64,000 bases of DNA from Combretum micranthum (taxonomy: Eukaryota > Streptophyta > Magnoliopsida > Myrtales > Combretaceae), in NCBI GenBank assembly GCA_024138025.1, contig JAMXBD010002237.1:124001-188000 (forward strand). Direction: 5' to 3'. Position 1 is the first letter of the stretch. Each line of letters starts with the position of its first letter. The notes beneath the pieces are model-generated. The model had not been told where the DNA came from. It did not search any database and was given only the letters and a program-made list of their open reading frames with translations. Below, piece by piece: positions 44,104 through 55,580 of this stretch. A program made the translations under genes and the position numbers.

Positions 44104-44657
44104 TAGATATCGGCATGGTTCGGGTCGGTTCCGGACCCAAACCGGAACAGCCAGAGCCGGGGCGGTTCACGGTTCCAAGGAACCACAGGTTCTGACGGTT
44201 CCGGTTCCGGTTCCACGTGAATCGGTTTTTTTTTTTTGGAAAAAAAATGAAGAAAACAAAAACCCAACCCTAAATAAATTTTATGTTTGGATTTGTAATT
44301 TAATACTATTTGTTACTTAAGTTATTTAAAGGATGCGTATAATTTTTTTATTAGATTCGGATGGGTATTTATTAGGTAAATTATTGTATCAGTAGCAAAA
44401 ACAACTTCAAATAAAGTGGTGACAAGGTAATATCACATGCAAACAAAACCAATCAGGTTTGGTTTTTTCTTTTTTTTTTTTAAATCCAAATATTTGGAGG
44501 TTCCCGACCCAGTTGGAACCGCCAGTTCCACCACGCTAACCGCTTGGACTCACCGGAACGGTTCGAAATCGTCACGGACGGGGCGGTTTCGGATCAGGAA
44601 CCGCCGGTGACGGTTCGGGACGGTTTGCGGTTCGGAACCGTCCCTTGATGATGTCTA
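44104..44657. mobile_element. Non-autonomous hAT element, TAGACATC family, copy 2
   Basis: 554 bp with perfect 8-bp duplications TATCAAAA (44096-44103 and 44658-44665). Ends are TAGATATCGGCATGG and, inverted, TAGACATCATCAAGG. GGTTCCGG/CCGGAACC-rich subterminal regions enclose an AT-rich core, as in copy 1 (10444-11304), which is about 300 bp longer. No coding sequence. Confidence 0.93.
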
Positions 44658-44665
44658 TATCAAAA

Positions 44666-45388
44666 TTCGATTATTCATAAATCTTTCTTTTTTGTTAATT
44701 TATTCTTATGAATAGAATGCTTTGAAATAAAGCACCTAAAAAAGAAAGGGGATTAAATAACTAATTTGAGAAGGTTTCTATATAAGCTAAATTTAACATT
44801 AAGGGCGAAAAAAAGAAAAAAAATGAAGAAGCTAAATTCAACAATTTCGTCAACTAAATATAGTTTTGTAAACATATTGGTAACCTTCTAAAAAGTAAAA
44901 AATATTAACAAAATCTTTACAAACACCACAATTTTGAAATTCATGAATATTTATGTTGTTATGGATACAATAAAAAATAAAAAAATAAAGAACGAATTTA
45001 TCGAGTCATAACAAACAAGTCAAAGAAAGAAAAATGATTTTAGGAAAAACTTACTTTTCTTGCAGCGTAAATCACAAGAAACAAAGCAAATGACATTGAC
45101 AAGTCAAATCATTGAATTTTTTTCCTTAACTTTTATGTTGTTGACACCTGTGAAATATTTTCAAATTTTCAATATTTTATCTCATATGTGAGAAGTGAAA
45201 TGAGATGCATTTAATGTCGTGTAGTTGTATTATTTTCTGATAAAAAAAAGTGAAATGAGATGAATTTAATATTGCATGGATGCATATACCAAAGACCATA
45301 TTCGGTTTTGAGAATAGAAAGTTATTCTCCTTCTTATTCAAGAGGAAAAAGCTTCAACCTTGGACAATGTAAAAGAATTTGGTTTCTA
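44666..45388. other. AT-rich spacer
   Basis: No recognised features. Confidence 0.45.
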
Positions 45389-45396
45389 TTTAAATA

Positions 45397-45985
45397 TAAG
45401 GGTGTGATCGGATCGGCTATTAACTGGTTTCCAATCCATTCAATCCAATAAAAATCTTATAGGATTTAACCCTATAGAGCAATAGGGTCGAATTTGGATA
45501 TAGGTAAAAATCCTGTAGGATATTAGGATCGGGTTTGGATACTACTAAAACTTGATGGATATCCACCCGACCCATTAATCCTAGTTAAAAAAAAAAAAAA
45601 ATTGTAATATCAATACATTGACTAAATATAAACATAGTAATGGCTAAATTTAAAAACAGGTTGGCAAAGAGAAGGTGAATTGCTATATTATTAGATTATT
45701 ATTTTATTAGCTTAAATCTGCTGAATCTATTGAAAAAAATAATAATAATAAGCAAGGCAGGTTCTTATTGATAATTAGGTGGATGGTCGGACAGGTAATC
45801 GTGTTTATAATCAGGTGGATAACCGGGTGGGTAGTGGGTTTTAGAGTAAATCTTATAGGACGGGTTTGGATATAGAAGAAAAACCCTATAGAATTATAGG
45901 GTTGGATTTTGTATACCCTATAGTGTAGCTGGCTCGGGTTCGGGTTCATATGATCTACTCGAAACCCGACCCGATTGCATCCTTA
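45397..45985. mobile_element. Non-autonomous hAT element, TAAGGGTG family
   Basis: 589 bp. Ends are TAAGGGTGTGATCGGATCGG and, inverted, TAAGGATGCAATCGGGTCGG (16 of 20 identical). The 8-bp flanks TTTAAATA (45389-45396) and CTTAAATA (45986-45993) differ at one position. Internal AAACCCTATAG / CTATAGGGTT motifs repeat near both ends. No ORF. Confidence 0.88.
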
Positions 45986-46081
45986 CTTAAATAGCTATTT
46001 TACTTCCACAAACAATGAAAACACTAAAAGCCCCTTTCTGATAGTAAAATTACATGAATCAAATGGGTCCTAAAACCTCGG

Positions 46082-46430
46082 TTGTGGGGTTCTTAGTCTT
46101 ATATCGGTAGTGGGTGTGTGATTGTGTGTCTTTAAAATCCAAAGGATGAAGGTCCCACATTGAACATCCATGTTAGATGTTTTGATATGGATTTCTTCTT
46201 TCTCCCTTCTCCCTTTCAGTCTAGTTATAAAAAAAAAAAAAAAAACAAACCTGCTCCTCGTGGATATCTATCCTGGAATCATGTGAGAGCACTTAGCATG
46301 TATTAGGAACCTCTATTGTGGGGTTTTAGTCCCACCATCGGTAGTGGGCGTGTGAGTGTGAGTGTGTATCTTTAAAGTTTGAATAATGAAGATCCCACGT
46401 TAAACACGCTCGTTAGGTGTTTTAAACCCT
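46082..46430 (+). repeat. Two tandem copies of a ~105-bp SINE-like repeat
   Basis: 46082-46182 and 46317-46424 are direct copies: TTGTGGGGTT, TCGGTAGTGGGYGTGTGA, TTTAAA, GATGAAGRTCCCAC or GAAGATCCCAC, and GTTAGRTGTTTT in the same order, separated by about 134 bases that include a poly-A run. AGTCCCACCATCGG in copy 2 resembles the plant snRNA upstream element RTCCCACATCG with one extra base. Such sequences are also common in plant short repeats, and I see no snRNA sequence downstream. Confidence 0.65.
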
Positions 46431-46577
46431 TTTTTGCTTTTAGTCTTTTGTTAAATGGGGCCTAAAACTCTATGAGAAACTTGATCCGATGCATAAAACC
46501 TTAGGGCTATCTAAGTCTCTTTTAGTCTTCCCCTTGATGATCATGGACTAATGACTATGCAAATGTAGTTAATGGGT

Positions 46578-46742
46578 TGTTATAGGGGTGGATTTAGGTA
46601 ATTTGAAACCCTATATGCGCGGGTCTAGACATAGCAAAAAGGCACTATATGATTTAAAGATAAGATTTGGTAAACTCGATAGGAATCAGGGTGGATTCGA
46701 TTTTTATTTGACACATAGCAAACTGTCTTGGTTGCATCTTAA
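46578..46742. repeat. Possible short hAT-derived fragment
   Basis: Begins TAGGGGTGGATTTAGG and ends TTGGTTGCATCTTA, resembling the termini of 42293-43028 and 45397-45985. No clear 8-bp duplication. Could be a deletion derivative. Confidence 0.35.
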
Positions 46743-46749
46743 CAACAAG

Positions 46750-49644
46750 GGTAAAAATTATATATTTTTCTCCGACTTTGTACTATATTTATGTGTGTAT
46801 ATATTTCTTTTAGTAGAAAAATTGTATAAATTGGAAAAATATACACAAAAAGTCAGCAGAAATACAAAACCATACGAGACGGGGGAATTAGATATCGATA
46901 AGATGGTTACTTCCAGACCAAGATAAAAGCCATGCAGTGATGCACATGCCTTTATGTGAACCCTCAAGAATCAACGCCAGCCAATGAAATTTAAAGCCAT
47001 CGTCTCAAGTTCACCATTGAAAGTTAAAGTCCATGAGCCATCATTTAGAACTTAGAAGAAGCAAACACGGTCAGCCCATGTTTGCCGGTCCATATGTCTT
47101 CAGGCCACATGCTGGATTGATATACTTGCACTTGATTTAACGTTGCAATCCTTATTAATTTTATCAAGTCCATGTCCCATGAACACAGATTATGAGTTAT
47201 GATAATCCATATATATTTTTTTCATGTCGATGTGCCATGCATAGAAATTATAATTTTTTGGTTATGAAGTAGTGAGTCCAAGCCACTGTCTCATCCCAAC
47301 CACCAGCCCGATGGCAATTATTGAGTTTAGATGGAGAGATATGAAACTACAGAATCATACCACGTATAACATAGGGCGAGCACGAACAGCAAATTTTCCG
47401 CATATTTATATTTTTAAATATAATACCATAAATATAACACTTAAAAGCCATGTCTTCAATACAAGAAGTAGTATTTCTAATATATGATTTTAGGTAAATT
47501 GAGCACACTGAATCTTAGAACTTATATGGATCCTGAGTTTTTCAAAACTCAGCACTTATACCTCTAAAAGAGTAAATTACTTAGACTTATTCTTTACTTA
47601 AAATAGGATTTTATTTATTAATTTTTTATTTAAATAGAGGTATTTTAGAAAAAAAAATAAAATTCAAGTATTGAATTGTGATTGATAGGTTTAAATAAAG
47701 AATGAACTATTCAATATTTTTTTTAATAAAGATTTTTTATGAAATCACTATTACTACCAACTAAACATTTTAATAACTCTTTATAAGTAATAAGGCTATA
47801 ATGAGTATTTTCAGTTATTGTTGCAATTACGACAAAGTGTTTATTTCAAGTGTCTTCATTTCTTTCATCTATATATTTATTTTGATATTTTATGTGCTAT
47901 TGTTTTATCTGTCATGAACTAAATTAGTTTTATAGGTTAAACATGATTTGATGCAATAGTTTTTAGGAATCTTTTTTATATTATTATTTAATTATTTGAA
48001 AGTTTTTATTATTCAGTTTTTATGGTTTACAGATTTGTCATGTGGCTAGAGTGACTTATTTACTTATAAATTATAATTAAATGCTCAAGAGGAAATATAA
48101 GATTCATTTGAAAATTGAACTATATTTATTTTGACTATGACATGAACACAAACACATGGATTTGAAGATATAATTCATGCTTTTAATACAATGAACACGG
48201 TCATCTTGGTGTGCGATATGTGGGGTAATTAATATTTACTTAGGGTTTTTAGGTTTGTGAGAGCAATCTAATTTCTAAGGCATAAATATGAATTAGAGAA
48301 CTCAAAAGGAAGCTCATATCATAAATAGAATTACCAAAGGCTCAGAAGGATGGAGATCTTATGAATCTAATAAAATAAAAAAAAATCAAATAATTGATCT
48401 TCAAATATATTAGTAGTCGCTGTACTCACGTTGCATGTGCAAAAATTAAATTGAATAGCATAATTAAAAAATACCATATGACATTAACTTAATAAGTTAT
48501 ATGCATGATAATATAATATAGCAACATATAAAATATATGAATTATCAACACCGAAATAAAATTAAGTTATAAAAGTGCCATGCAATGCAAAGATAAAATA
48601 TAGCTCAATGTTGAAATTGTAATTATTTTGAATACTAAAACTTTTTGTTGAGGAAAATAAATTTTATGTGCTACCATAGTTTTTTTTTTTTTTATTAGCA
48701 GCAAATATATCTGTCAGTAGAAGTGTAGAACACCTTGAAATTGTAATTTCCCACAACATATAAATGATTGTACTTTTATTGGTTAGTGACAGTTAATCAC
48801 TTGAGTTGATACTTATAGTAAATATGCAAAATCTGGAAATCATAAAAAAAAAAATGGTAATTGAAATGTTATTATCTAATTATGTGCTTAGGAATTCTAT
48901 TTGTGGTCTTGATGCAGTTAATGATGTAATATATATAGTTGTAGTAATCTTAGAACAATGAATATGCATTTAACGATGGCCAATAAAAAAAAAAAAAAGG
49001 AATAGGCATTTAACATCATAAAGATAAATTCTATTAGTATTATAACATGAAGAAGAAAAAAGGAAAAATGATATATTTTATTAATGAAATAACATGAAAA
49101 AAAAAACTTATTAACAATAGTAAGGAAAATTATTTAAAAAAATTAGAATTAAAAGATTGGACACATAAAATGAGGATGCGATTAAGAACCCTTGATTGTG
49201 AATGTGATGATAGACATGTAAGTATTTACCTCATTTGCTAAACTAATTATAAGGTATCTACTCGATTTGAAAGCTAATTATTTTATTGAATTTAGTGCTT
49301 CACACACACATTAAATGTGTGAAGAGGTTTTACCTAATCTCAAAGCTAATTATTAATTGATTTTTTCATTTACACACATATTACTTAAATATAAATTACA
49401 TTTATAAATCGATTCTCAATCCGGGATTATACTTGTAATATAATGAAAGTTTAAAGGATTGATAGTTGCACAATCAAAGCATAACTATTAGACAAATTTA
49501 TATGAGGTAAATATAAATGATACAGTAGGATATTAATAGATTTATAAAACTGTATTTTTTGTATTTTTTTCAAATAAAATGATTTTTGCAAATTTTATTT
49601 AAATGTTACAATATATTTACTTCAAATTTTACATAGGTAAAAGT
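46750..49644. other. Long AT-rich spacer
   Basis: About 2.9 kb with no gene, RNA gene or TE terminus that I can recognise. Contains several A and T runs and short chance ORFs. Confidence 0.45.
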
Positions 49645-49649
49645 GTTCA

Positions 49650-50204
49650 TGTTAGGCTGTGTTACCTACAAGCCCACTCTTGGCCCGCTCATAATGCAAC
49701 AATTACCCTAACAAGCTAGGGTTCGCTCTCCACTCCGTTACTCTCGTGTTTGAATCTCGCCTCCTCTTTTCTCTCTGAACTCTGCAACTGAAACCCTAAG
49801 TTCACTCTCTCCTCTCTATTTCGTTTTCTTCTCTTAAGAAGAACAAAGAAAACTAACTATGATATGTTGTATTTGCAGGTACGAAATAAGCCTATTTGAG
49901 TTGGCTAAACTCCTGAGACACCTTTACCAAAATTAGAGTTTGATATCCCTTTCTGATGTATTTGCTTACTATTTATATTGTTGGTTACATGAATCTGAGC
50001 TGGCTAAACTATAAAGTAACTAACTATCTTGCTGTTTACACTTTACATATGTTTTGTTACTTGAATCTATTACAATTTGATACCTGCATGTGTATACATC
50101 CAGCTCATATATGTATATATCCAGCTCATGTTTTATATTCTACAAATCTTGATGGTTTGTGTTTACTCCTAGTAGACAATGGTCTACTTAGTTGGTCTGT
50201 GTCA
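49650..50204 (-). repeat. 3' LTR of the chromovirus
   Basis: 555 bp, nearly identical to 57503-58058 (small differences such as GGCTGTG / GGCCTATG and TACCTGCATG / TACCCACATG), suggesting a fairly young insertion. A 'CAGCTCATATATGTATATATC' type repeat region lies near the plus-strand right end. Confidence 0.95.
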
Positions 50205-50481
50205 GTTTTCCTCCTTTCTTGAAATAGTACTTATCCTCAAGGTAGAAATCGGGATACAGACGCCTGAAAGTAGATAGATCTTCCCAGCTAGAATCCTCTG
50301 GAGGTAGTCCCTGCCATTGGACTAATAACTGAGACACCTTATAGCTTTGTCTCTGAATCATCCATGTACCCAAAATACATAGAGGTACCAATAATGGATG
50401 ATTGCGAAATATCGTAGGAGGCAACTCTAATGTAGGAATGACAGACCCATGGGCTGGTTTGAGGTACGAAACATGAAACAC
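50190..50481 (-). pseudogene. Chromodomain end of the chromovirus polyprotein
   Basis: Minus-strand ORF starting FHVSYLKPA, the conserved motif at the end of gypsy integrase, followed by a chromodomain-like segment (VSQLLVQWQGLPPEDSSWED). In chromoviruses this domain steers integration to marked chromatin. The frame reads through the polypurine tract and stops in the LTR. Confidence 0.88.
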
Positions 50482-51420
50482 ATTATGAATGCGAGACTGC
50501 TAGAAGTTGAAGTTGATAAGCAGAGACACCTATCTTCTTAAGAACTTGATAAGGCCCACAAAATCTTTTTGAAAGCTTGTGATAATCCCCACTCAGAGAT
50601 GTCTGTTTGCATGGTTGTACTTTGACAAACACTAGATCTCCTGGTTGAAATGTGAAGTCTGTTGTGTTTATCAGCTTGTGTTTTCATTCTCTATTGAGCT
50701 TTATGTAAATTAGCTCGAAGAGTAGATAAAACTTCATCTCTGGACAACAGGTAAAGTCCACAGCCTCTAATTTCTATGTCCCTCGTAAATACATAGGAAC
50801 TGTGGGAGGAAGATGACCATAAAATAATTCGAAAGGGGACTTCTGGGTACCTTCATGACAAGATGAATTATATGCAAATTCTGCCCAAGGCAAGAATTTA
50901 ACCCATTTAGTTGGTCTGTCCCATGCATAACATCTGAGGTACTATTGCAGTCCCTATTTAGGACCTCTGTTTGGCCATATGACCGTGGATGATAAGCATT
51001 ACTGGTAAACAGTTTTGTGCCACTCATTGAAATAACTCCTGCCAAAATTTACTAAGAAAAATAGGATCCCTCTCACTGAAAATGCTCCTAGGGAATCCAT
51101 GAAGCTTAACCACAATGGAAAAACAACTGAGCAATCTTAGTTGCAGTGAAGTTTGTATCAAGAGGTTCAATGTGACAGTACTTAGATAACCGATCCACCA
51201 CAACCAACATCACTTGTGAATCCTTGTGATGTAGGTAAATGTGTGATGAAATCCATAGAAATGTCTTCCCAAATCTGCTCAGGAATGGGTAGAGGATGAA
51301 GAAGACCAGATGGATTTCGAGTACTGTACTTAGTTTGTTGGCAAATCGAACAACCCTTGACAAACATTCGACATGATGCTTCATTCTATCCAAAAAAATT
51401 GAGACACCAATCTTCGATAG
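50482..51420 (-). pseudogene. Chromovirus integrase
   Basis: Broken frames. The zinc-binding region shows H..C residues and CSICQQTK near 51340. The catalytic core begins [10 protein letters not shown] (51260, first Asp), continues [15 protein letters not shown] (51200) and SNAYHPRSYGQTEVLNR (about 51010-50960; Glu of the DDE triad present). Several frame changes separate the blocks. Confidence 0.85.
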
Positions 51421-52684
51421 GTTTTAAAAACCCCAAAATGACCAGCTTGAGGAGCACTATGGAATTCATGTAATAAAATGGGAATCAAAGCTGAAGTGGG
51501 AACTAAAAATAGTTGTTGACCTTTGTATAGCAGCTCATTCTTCCAATATAAAACCCATTTTAAACGTCGGCCAACTTAGAGATCACCAATAATCTTATGA
51601 AAAGATTGTAAAGTTGTGCGGTCCTTCTTGAGCTGGTCAGTAAAAGAAAATTGTGGTAAAGAGTAAGCAAGATAAGTAAATGTACTATCATGCTTCCTTG
51701 ACAATGCGTCAGCCACTTCATTATCCTTGCTTGCTTTGTACATAATGGAATAATTATAGCCAAGTAGCTTGGCTAAATACTTGTGTTGCTCTGGAGTTTG
51801 AATTACCTGAGTGATAACTCTTTAAGACTCCTATGATCAGTTCGCAATAACAAAATGAGAACCCAACAAATATTGTCTCCACTTCCTCACTGCCTTAACT
51901 ACTGCATGCAATTCACGGACATAAGCTGATTGCTTGCACAAGTGAGAAGGCAACTTTTTACTAAAGAAAGCTATAGGCTTTTCTTCTTGTAATAAGACAG
52001 CTGATGCTAGTCCCTGATGCATCTGTCTTCACAATAAAGTCCTTTGAAAAGTCAGCAAAACAAGTAATGGGGCGGAATGAGAGATGTTTTTAATTGCTGA
52101 AAAGCAGCTGTAGCCTGATCAGTCCAAACAAAATTGTCCTTCATGAGCAAATCGGTCAATGGGCTAGCAATAAATGCATAAAACTTGAAAAATCTGTAGT
52201 AGCCTATGAGACCCAAAAATGCTCTGAGTTGCTTCAGAGAAGTGGGTACTGACCAAGTCGAAATAGCTTCCAACTTATGTGGTTCAGGCCGAACCCCATC
52301 AGCACCTACAATTGACCCAAATATTCTGTAGTAGGTAGACCAAAAGCACACTTAGATTCTTTAAGAAACATGGTATATTATCAACTAATAGTGTAATACC
52401 AATTCTAAGTGTGTAACATGCAACTCCAAAGTCGTACTATAAGTCAAAATGTCATCAAAAAAACAACGACAAACTTTCTTAAGTACGGCTTTTCTGTTCA
52501 TAATGGATTGAAAAGTGGCCGGTGCATTACAAAGGCTAAATGGCATTACTAGAAAATCATAGTGACCCTCATGAGTCCGAAATGCTGTTTTCTCCATATC
52601 CTTAGGATGCATTCGAATCTGATGATACCCAGCCCTTAAATCCAATTTAGAAAAAATTGTAGCCCCATGTAACTCATCCAACAA
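51421..52684 (-). pseudogene. Chromovirus reverse transcriptase C-part and RNase H
   Basis: After the solo LTR junction the frame gives [20 protein letters not shown], then HQIRMHP and FDDIL (residues FFDDIL; Y/F-x-DD catalytic motif present) near 52450. Then the RT thumb/connection (LKQLRAFLGLIGYYRFF, near 52230) and RNase H (SAVLLQEEKPIAFFSKKLP and ELHAVVKAVRKWRQYL, near 52000-51860). Frameshifts lie between the blocks. Confidence 0.88.
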
Positions 52685-55580
52685 TGTAAAGACCCGATCC
52701 TCTAAATCCCGAGACTTGGAGTACCGAATCCCCAACCACATATAACGTTTGCACATTATATGTAAGGTTGTCCTAAAACTAACAGTTTATAAAAATTGTT
52801 TGATCAAAGTCACTAAACTTTGAAAAGAGATTTTAAACAAAACATGATTGCTAACAAAAGCAATCTATACATACATTTACATCATAGAAACCTTGTTTAG
52901 TGCCAATACATGACACTACAAAAATTACATGTTTTCTCAAAACATAAGAATCCTAAAGGATCTTATGGTCATTACAAAAAGAATTTGGCTTAACTAACAA
53001 GCCATCTATACATAACTTCTCCTTAGCAAAAAGTCTTCTAAAAGTCCAGGGTAATCGGATCCTATTCATCCCACTCATCCAGAAATCTCTCGAAATCGGA
53101 CCCATAGCCCAAGTCATCATAATACTCGTCTCCAATACCTGCAAGGCAGCAAAAGTGAGCCAGAGGCCCAGTACACAATAACCAATGCATAACAAGTCAT
53201 CCAATTGATGTAATGCATCATAGAACAAGTGGTTATCTTTATTACACTTTCTTTCACAAATCAACAAGAGGGTCTTCAAACCATGGTCACACTTCGGGAA
53301 TCCAGGGATCCTGAGTAACAGCAGCTGCTCAGGGGGTTGATATAAGCAGTCCGAATACTTATATCTCCTATATCTATTTCATGAAAAATAATAGCTTCAT
53401 TTAGAGTTTAAAAGCCATTGCCTGACTCTACTTAAACTCAGTCCATAACATGAGCCTAGTTCATAAGTTCCCATAAACCTCGAACTAAATCATGGTATTT
53501 CCCCCTAAGTTTAAGCAAACGTTACTCAGATACTTTTCCCCCTATCGGCTACCCACTTAACCAAAAAGAATCGCTATTGCATCATAGCGTACCATTGCAT
53601 CATGGTAAAGTCATTGCATCATGACTTGGTTAAGCACCTAGCTAACATGTCATTGGATCATGACAGGTTTGCTGCTCCTCAGACCGGATTAAACAGCGTA
53701 ATAGACATCCAATTCATTCAAATGTTAAGCTGAATCAATTTAGGTCAAATTAGAAATGCCTGGTCCTAGCAAACATCAAACAAGTTATTACGTACCTGAA
53801 CCCGTTAGTATAGAACTAGGATCTCTCGGTGATGAACTAACCGAAGAATCCTTAACTGTAATAGAAATATCACAATAATCAATAAATCAACAAGTTTAGA
53901 TCTCATTATCACAAGTATACACATATTATATCCATATATCACAATTAATCAAAGAAATCCAAATAATTGAATACAAGGTCATAAAAGCATTTAAACATTC
54001 TATTACATTCTAAATCGCTTAATAAATACTTAATTGCTTGAATAACAAACTCTAGAAAATTTTAGAAAAAGTTTTAAATTTCAAAAACACAGGGATACGC
54101 CGGTACTCAACGCCGGCGGCGTTGAGCTGGTGTTCAATGTTCTAAAAAAAACACACTGCCAACGTTGGCAGCGTTCAAGGGTACGCCGTCAGCCTTTGCA
54201 CCCTACGCCGGCGGCCTTGAGCCGGCGTAGAATCCAAAACCAAAGTTTTCAAAAACGTCCAGAGAGTGTAAGCCGACCGCTTACATAAGTACGCAGGCAG
54301 CCTTCACATGTACGCCGGCGCCTTGATTCCCAGCAGCCAGTGTACAATGTGGAAGAAAGAACACGGCTGACTTTCCTAGCGAAAGCCTGCGGCACCAGTC
54401 GGCTTTAAGAAATTTGATTCTGTGGACTATCAACACCGCCTCTACGCCGGCGGCGTAGAAACTCAAATTGCCGACGTACGTTCTGAAGAACAGACGCTGG
54501 CAAATCCTTAGCGTAAAAGCCGGCGGCGTAACAAACGGCGTTAGAAAATTGATTCTGTGGGCTTTCTATACCGCCTCTACGCCGCGGCGTAGAATCCCCA
54601 GATGCCGGCGTACGTTTTAAAAAAAACAGGCTTAACCGAGAGAATTCAAATCCCCTGTTTTTCAACTTTGAAAAATTCTATCTTAAAACATTCTAAACCT
54701 TCCTCAACTACACTTCCAACTTCATGTACTCAATCCTATTTATAATACTCAATCCTATTAACTTAAAAACAAGAATTCAACACCATTAAACACTTCAACT
54801 CCACATCAATCCAATCTAGATTTCTCTACACAATTCCTCTTCACTTACTCCCCACACTTCATATCACTACAACAATGCATGCACAATCTCACACACTCAT
54901 ATAACACATTCATAACTCATCCCAAGCATGAACAAACAATTTGATCAATATTAAACTCAATTCATCCAATAACCCTACAACTACTTCAAGAAAGGAAAAC
55001 AAAACAACAATCACAATTAAATCCACTCACATGTAAATGCTTTGCCTTGAAGAGAACTTGATTTCCAAAGCTTGCTATTGCTCTTAGTTAAGGCTTGGAA
55101 TTGGTAATGGAAATGGAAATGAAGAAGAAGAAGAGAAAAGGAATAAAGAAAAGAAAATTCGGATAAAATGAGCTGCCCCCAAAAAGTAGCTCAATTAAGT
55201 TTAATTTGACTTTAAACACATTCCAAATTTACCCTCTAATGCATACATAACCTTAGGTTGCATTTGACTTTAATTTGGGTCTCATTTGGGCAATAATGCT
55301 ATCTTAAATAAAGGAAACTCTATCAATTAACCTTTAACAAAAATTGAAGTTGATTTATAAATCTAACAACTTAACCCTTTTAATGTACAAAAGATAACAT
55401 TAATAATTTCATTACTCACACATTAATGCATATAAAACAAAAAATATTAATGTCAACATATACATAACAAAATCATATCTTAGACTACTAACAACATAAC
55501 CATGCTCATTTAATTCAACAATTTAAAATAAATAAATAAACACATAAAATTTGAATAAAATTGAAATCTAGGTCATTTCA
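52685..55580 (-). mobile_element. 2.9-kb solo LTR inside reverse transcriptase
   Basis: 2896 bp flanked by perfect 5-bp duplications AACAA (52680-52684 and 55581-55585). On the minus strand it starts TGAAATGACC and ends GGGTCTTTACA, and it splits the RT coding sequence between IPTID and [28 protein letters not shown] region (about 53175, minus strand) matches the one in the solo LTR at 32271-34382, so both belong to related gypsy families. The GC-rich block at 54090-54620 carries many CTACGCCGGCG motifs and a 135-bp-period duplication. A 123-codon minus-strand ORF starting at 52756 is LTR fused to RT. Confidence 0.93.
54090..54628. repeat. Array of ACGCCGGCG palindromic motifs
   Basis: At least ten variants of ACGCCGGCGTAG/GGCGTAG in 540 bases of an otherwise AT-rich LTR, for example near 54095, 54110, 54221, 54311, 54443, 54520, 54576 and 54604. 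Two longer units (about 54411-54494 and 54545-54628) are direct repeats with a period near 135 bases. By position this is the U3 region in the LTR's own orientation. Confidence 0.85.

Noticed and set aside
46317..46430. snRNA gene
   Set aside because: Only the upstream-element-like motif is present. No recognisable snRNA body or terminator follows.
49956..50222. Pair of similar ORFs at 49956-50222 and 57795-58070
   Set aside because: They are the two LTRs of the chromovirus read on the wrong strand, not a duplicated gene.
52953..53279. 108-codon minus-strand ORF
   Set aside because: Entirely inside the solo LTR 52685-55580, which is noncoding in this lineage.
54405..54665. Minus-strand ORFs with Arg-rich repeats
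   Set aside because: Produced by the GC-rich palindromic motif array. The apparent peptide repeats follow the DNA repeat, not protein constraint.
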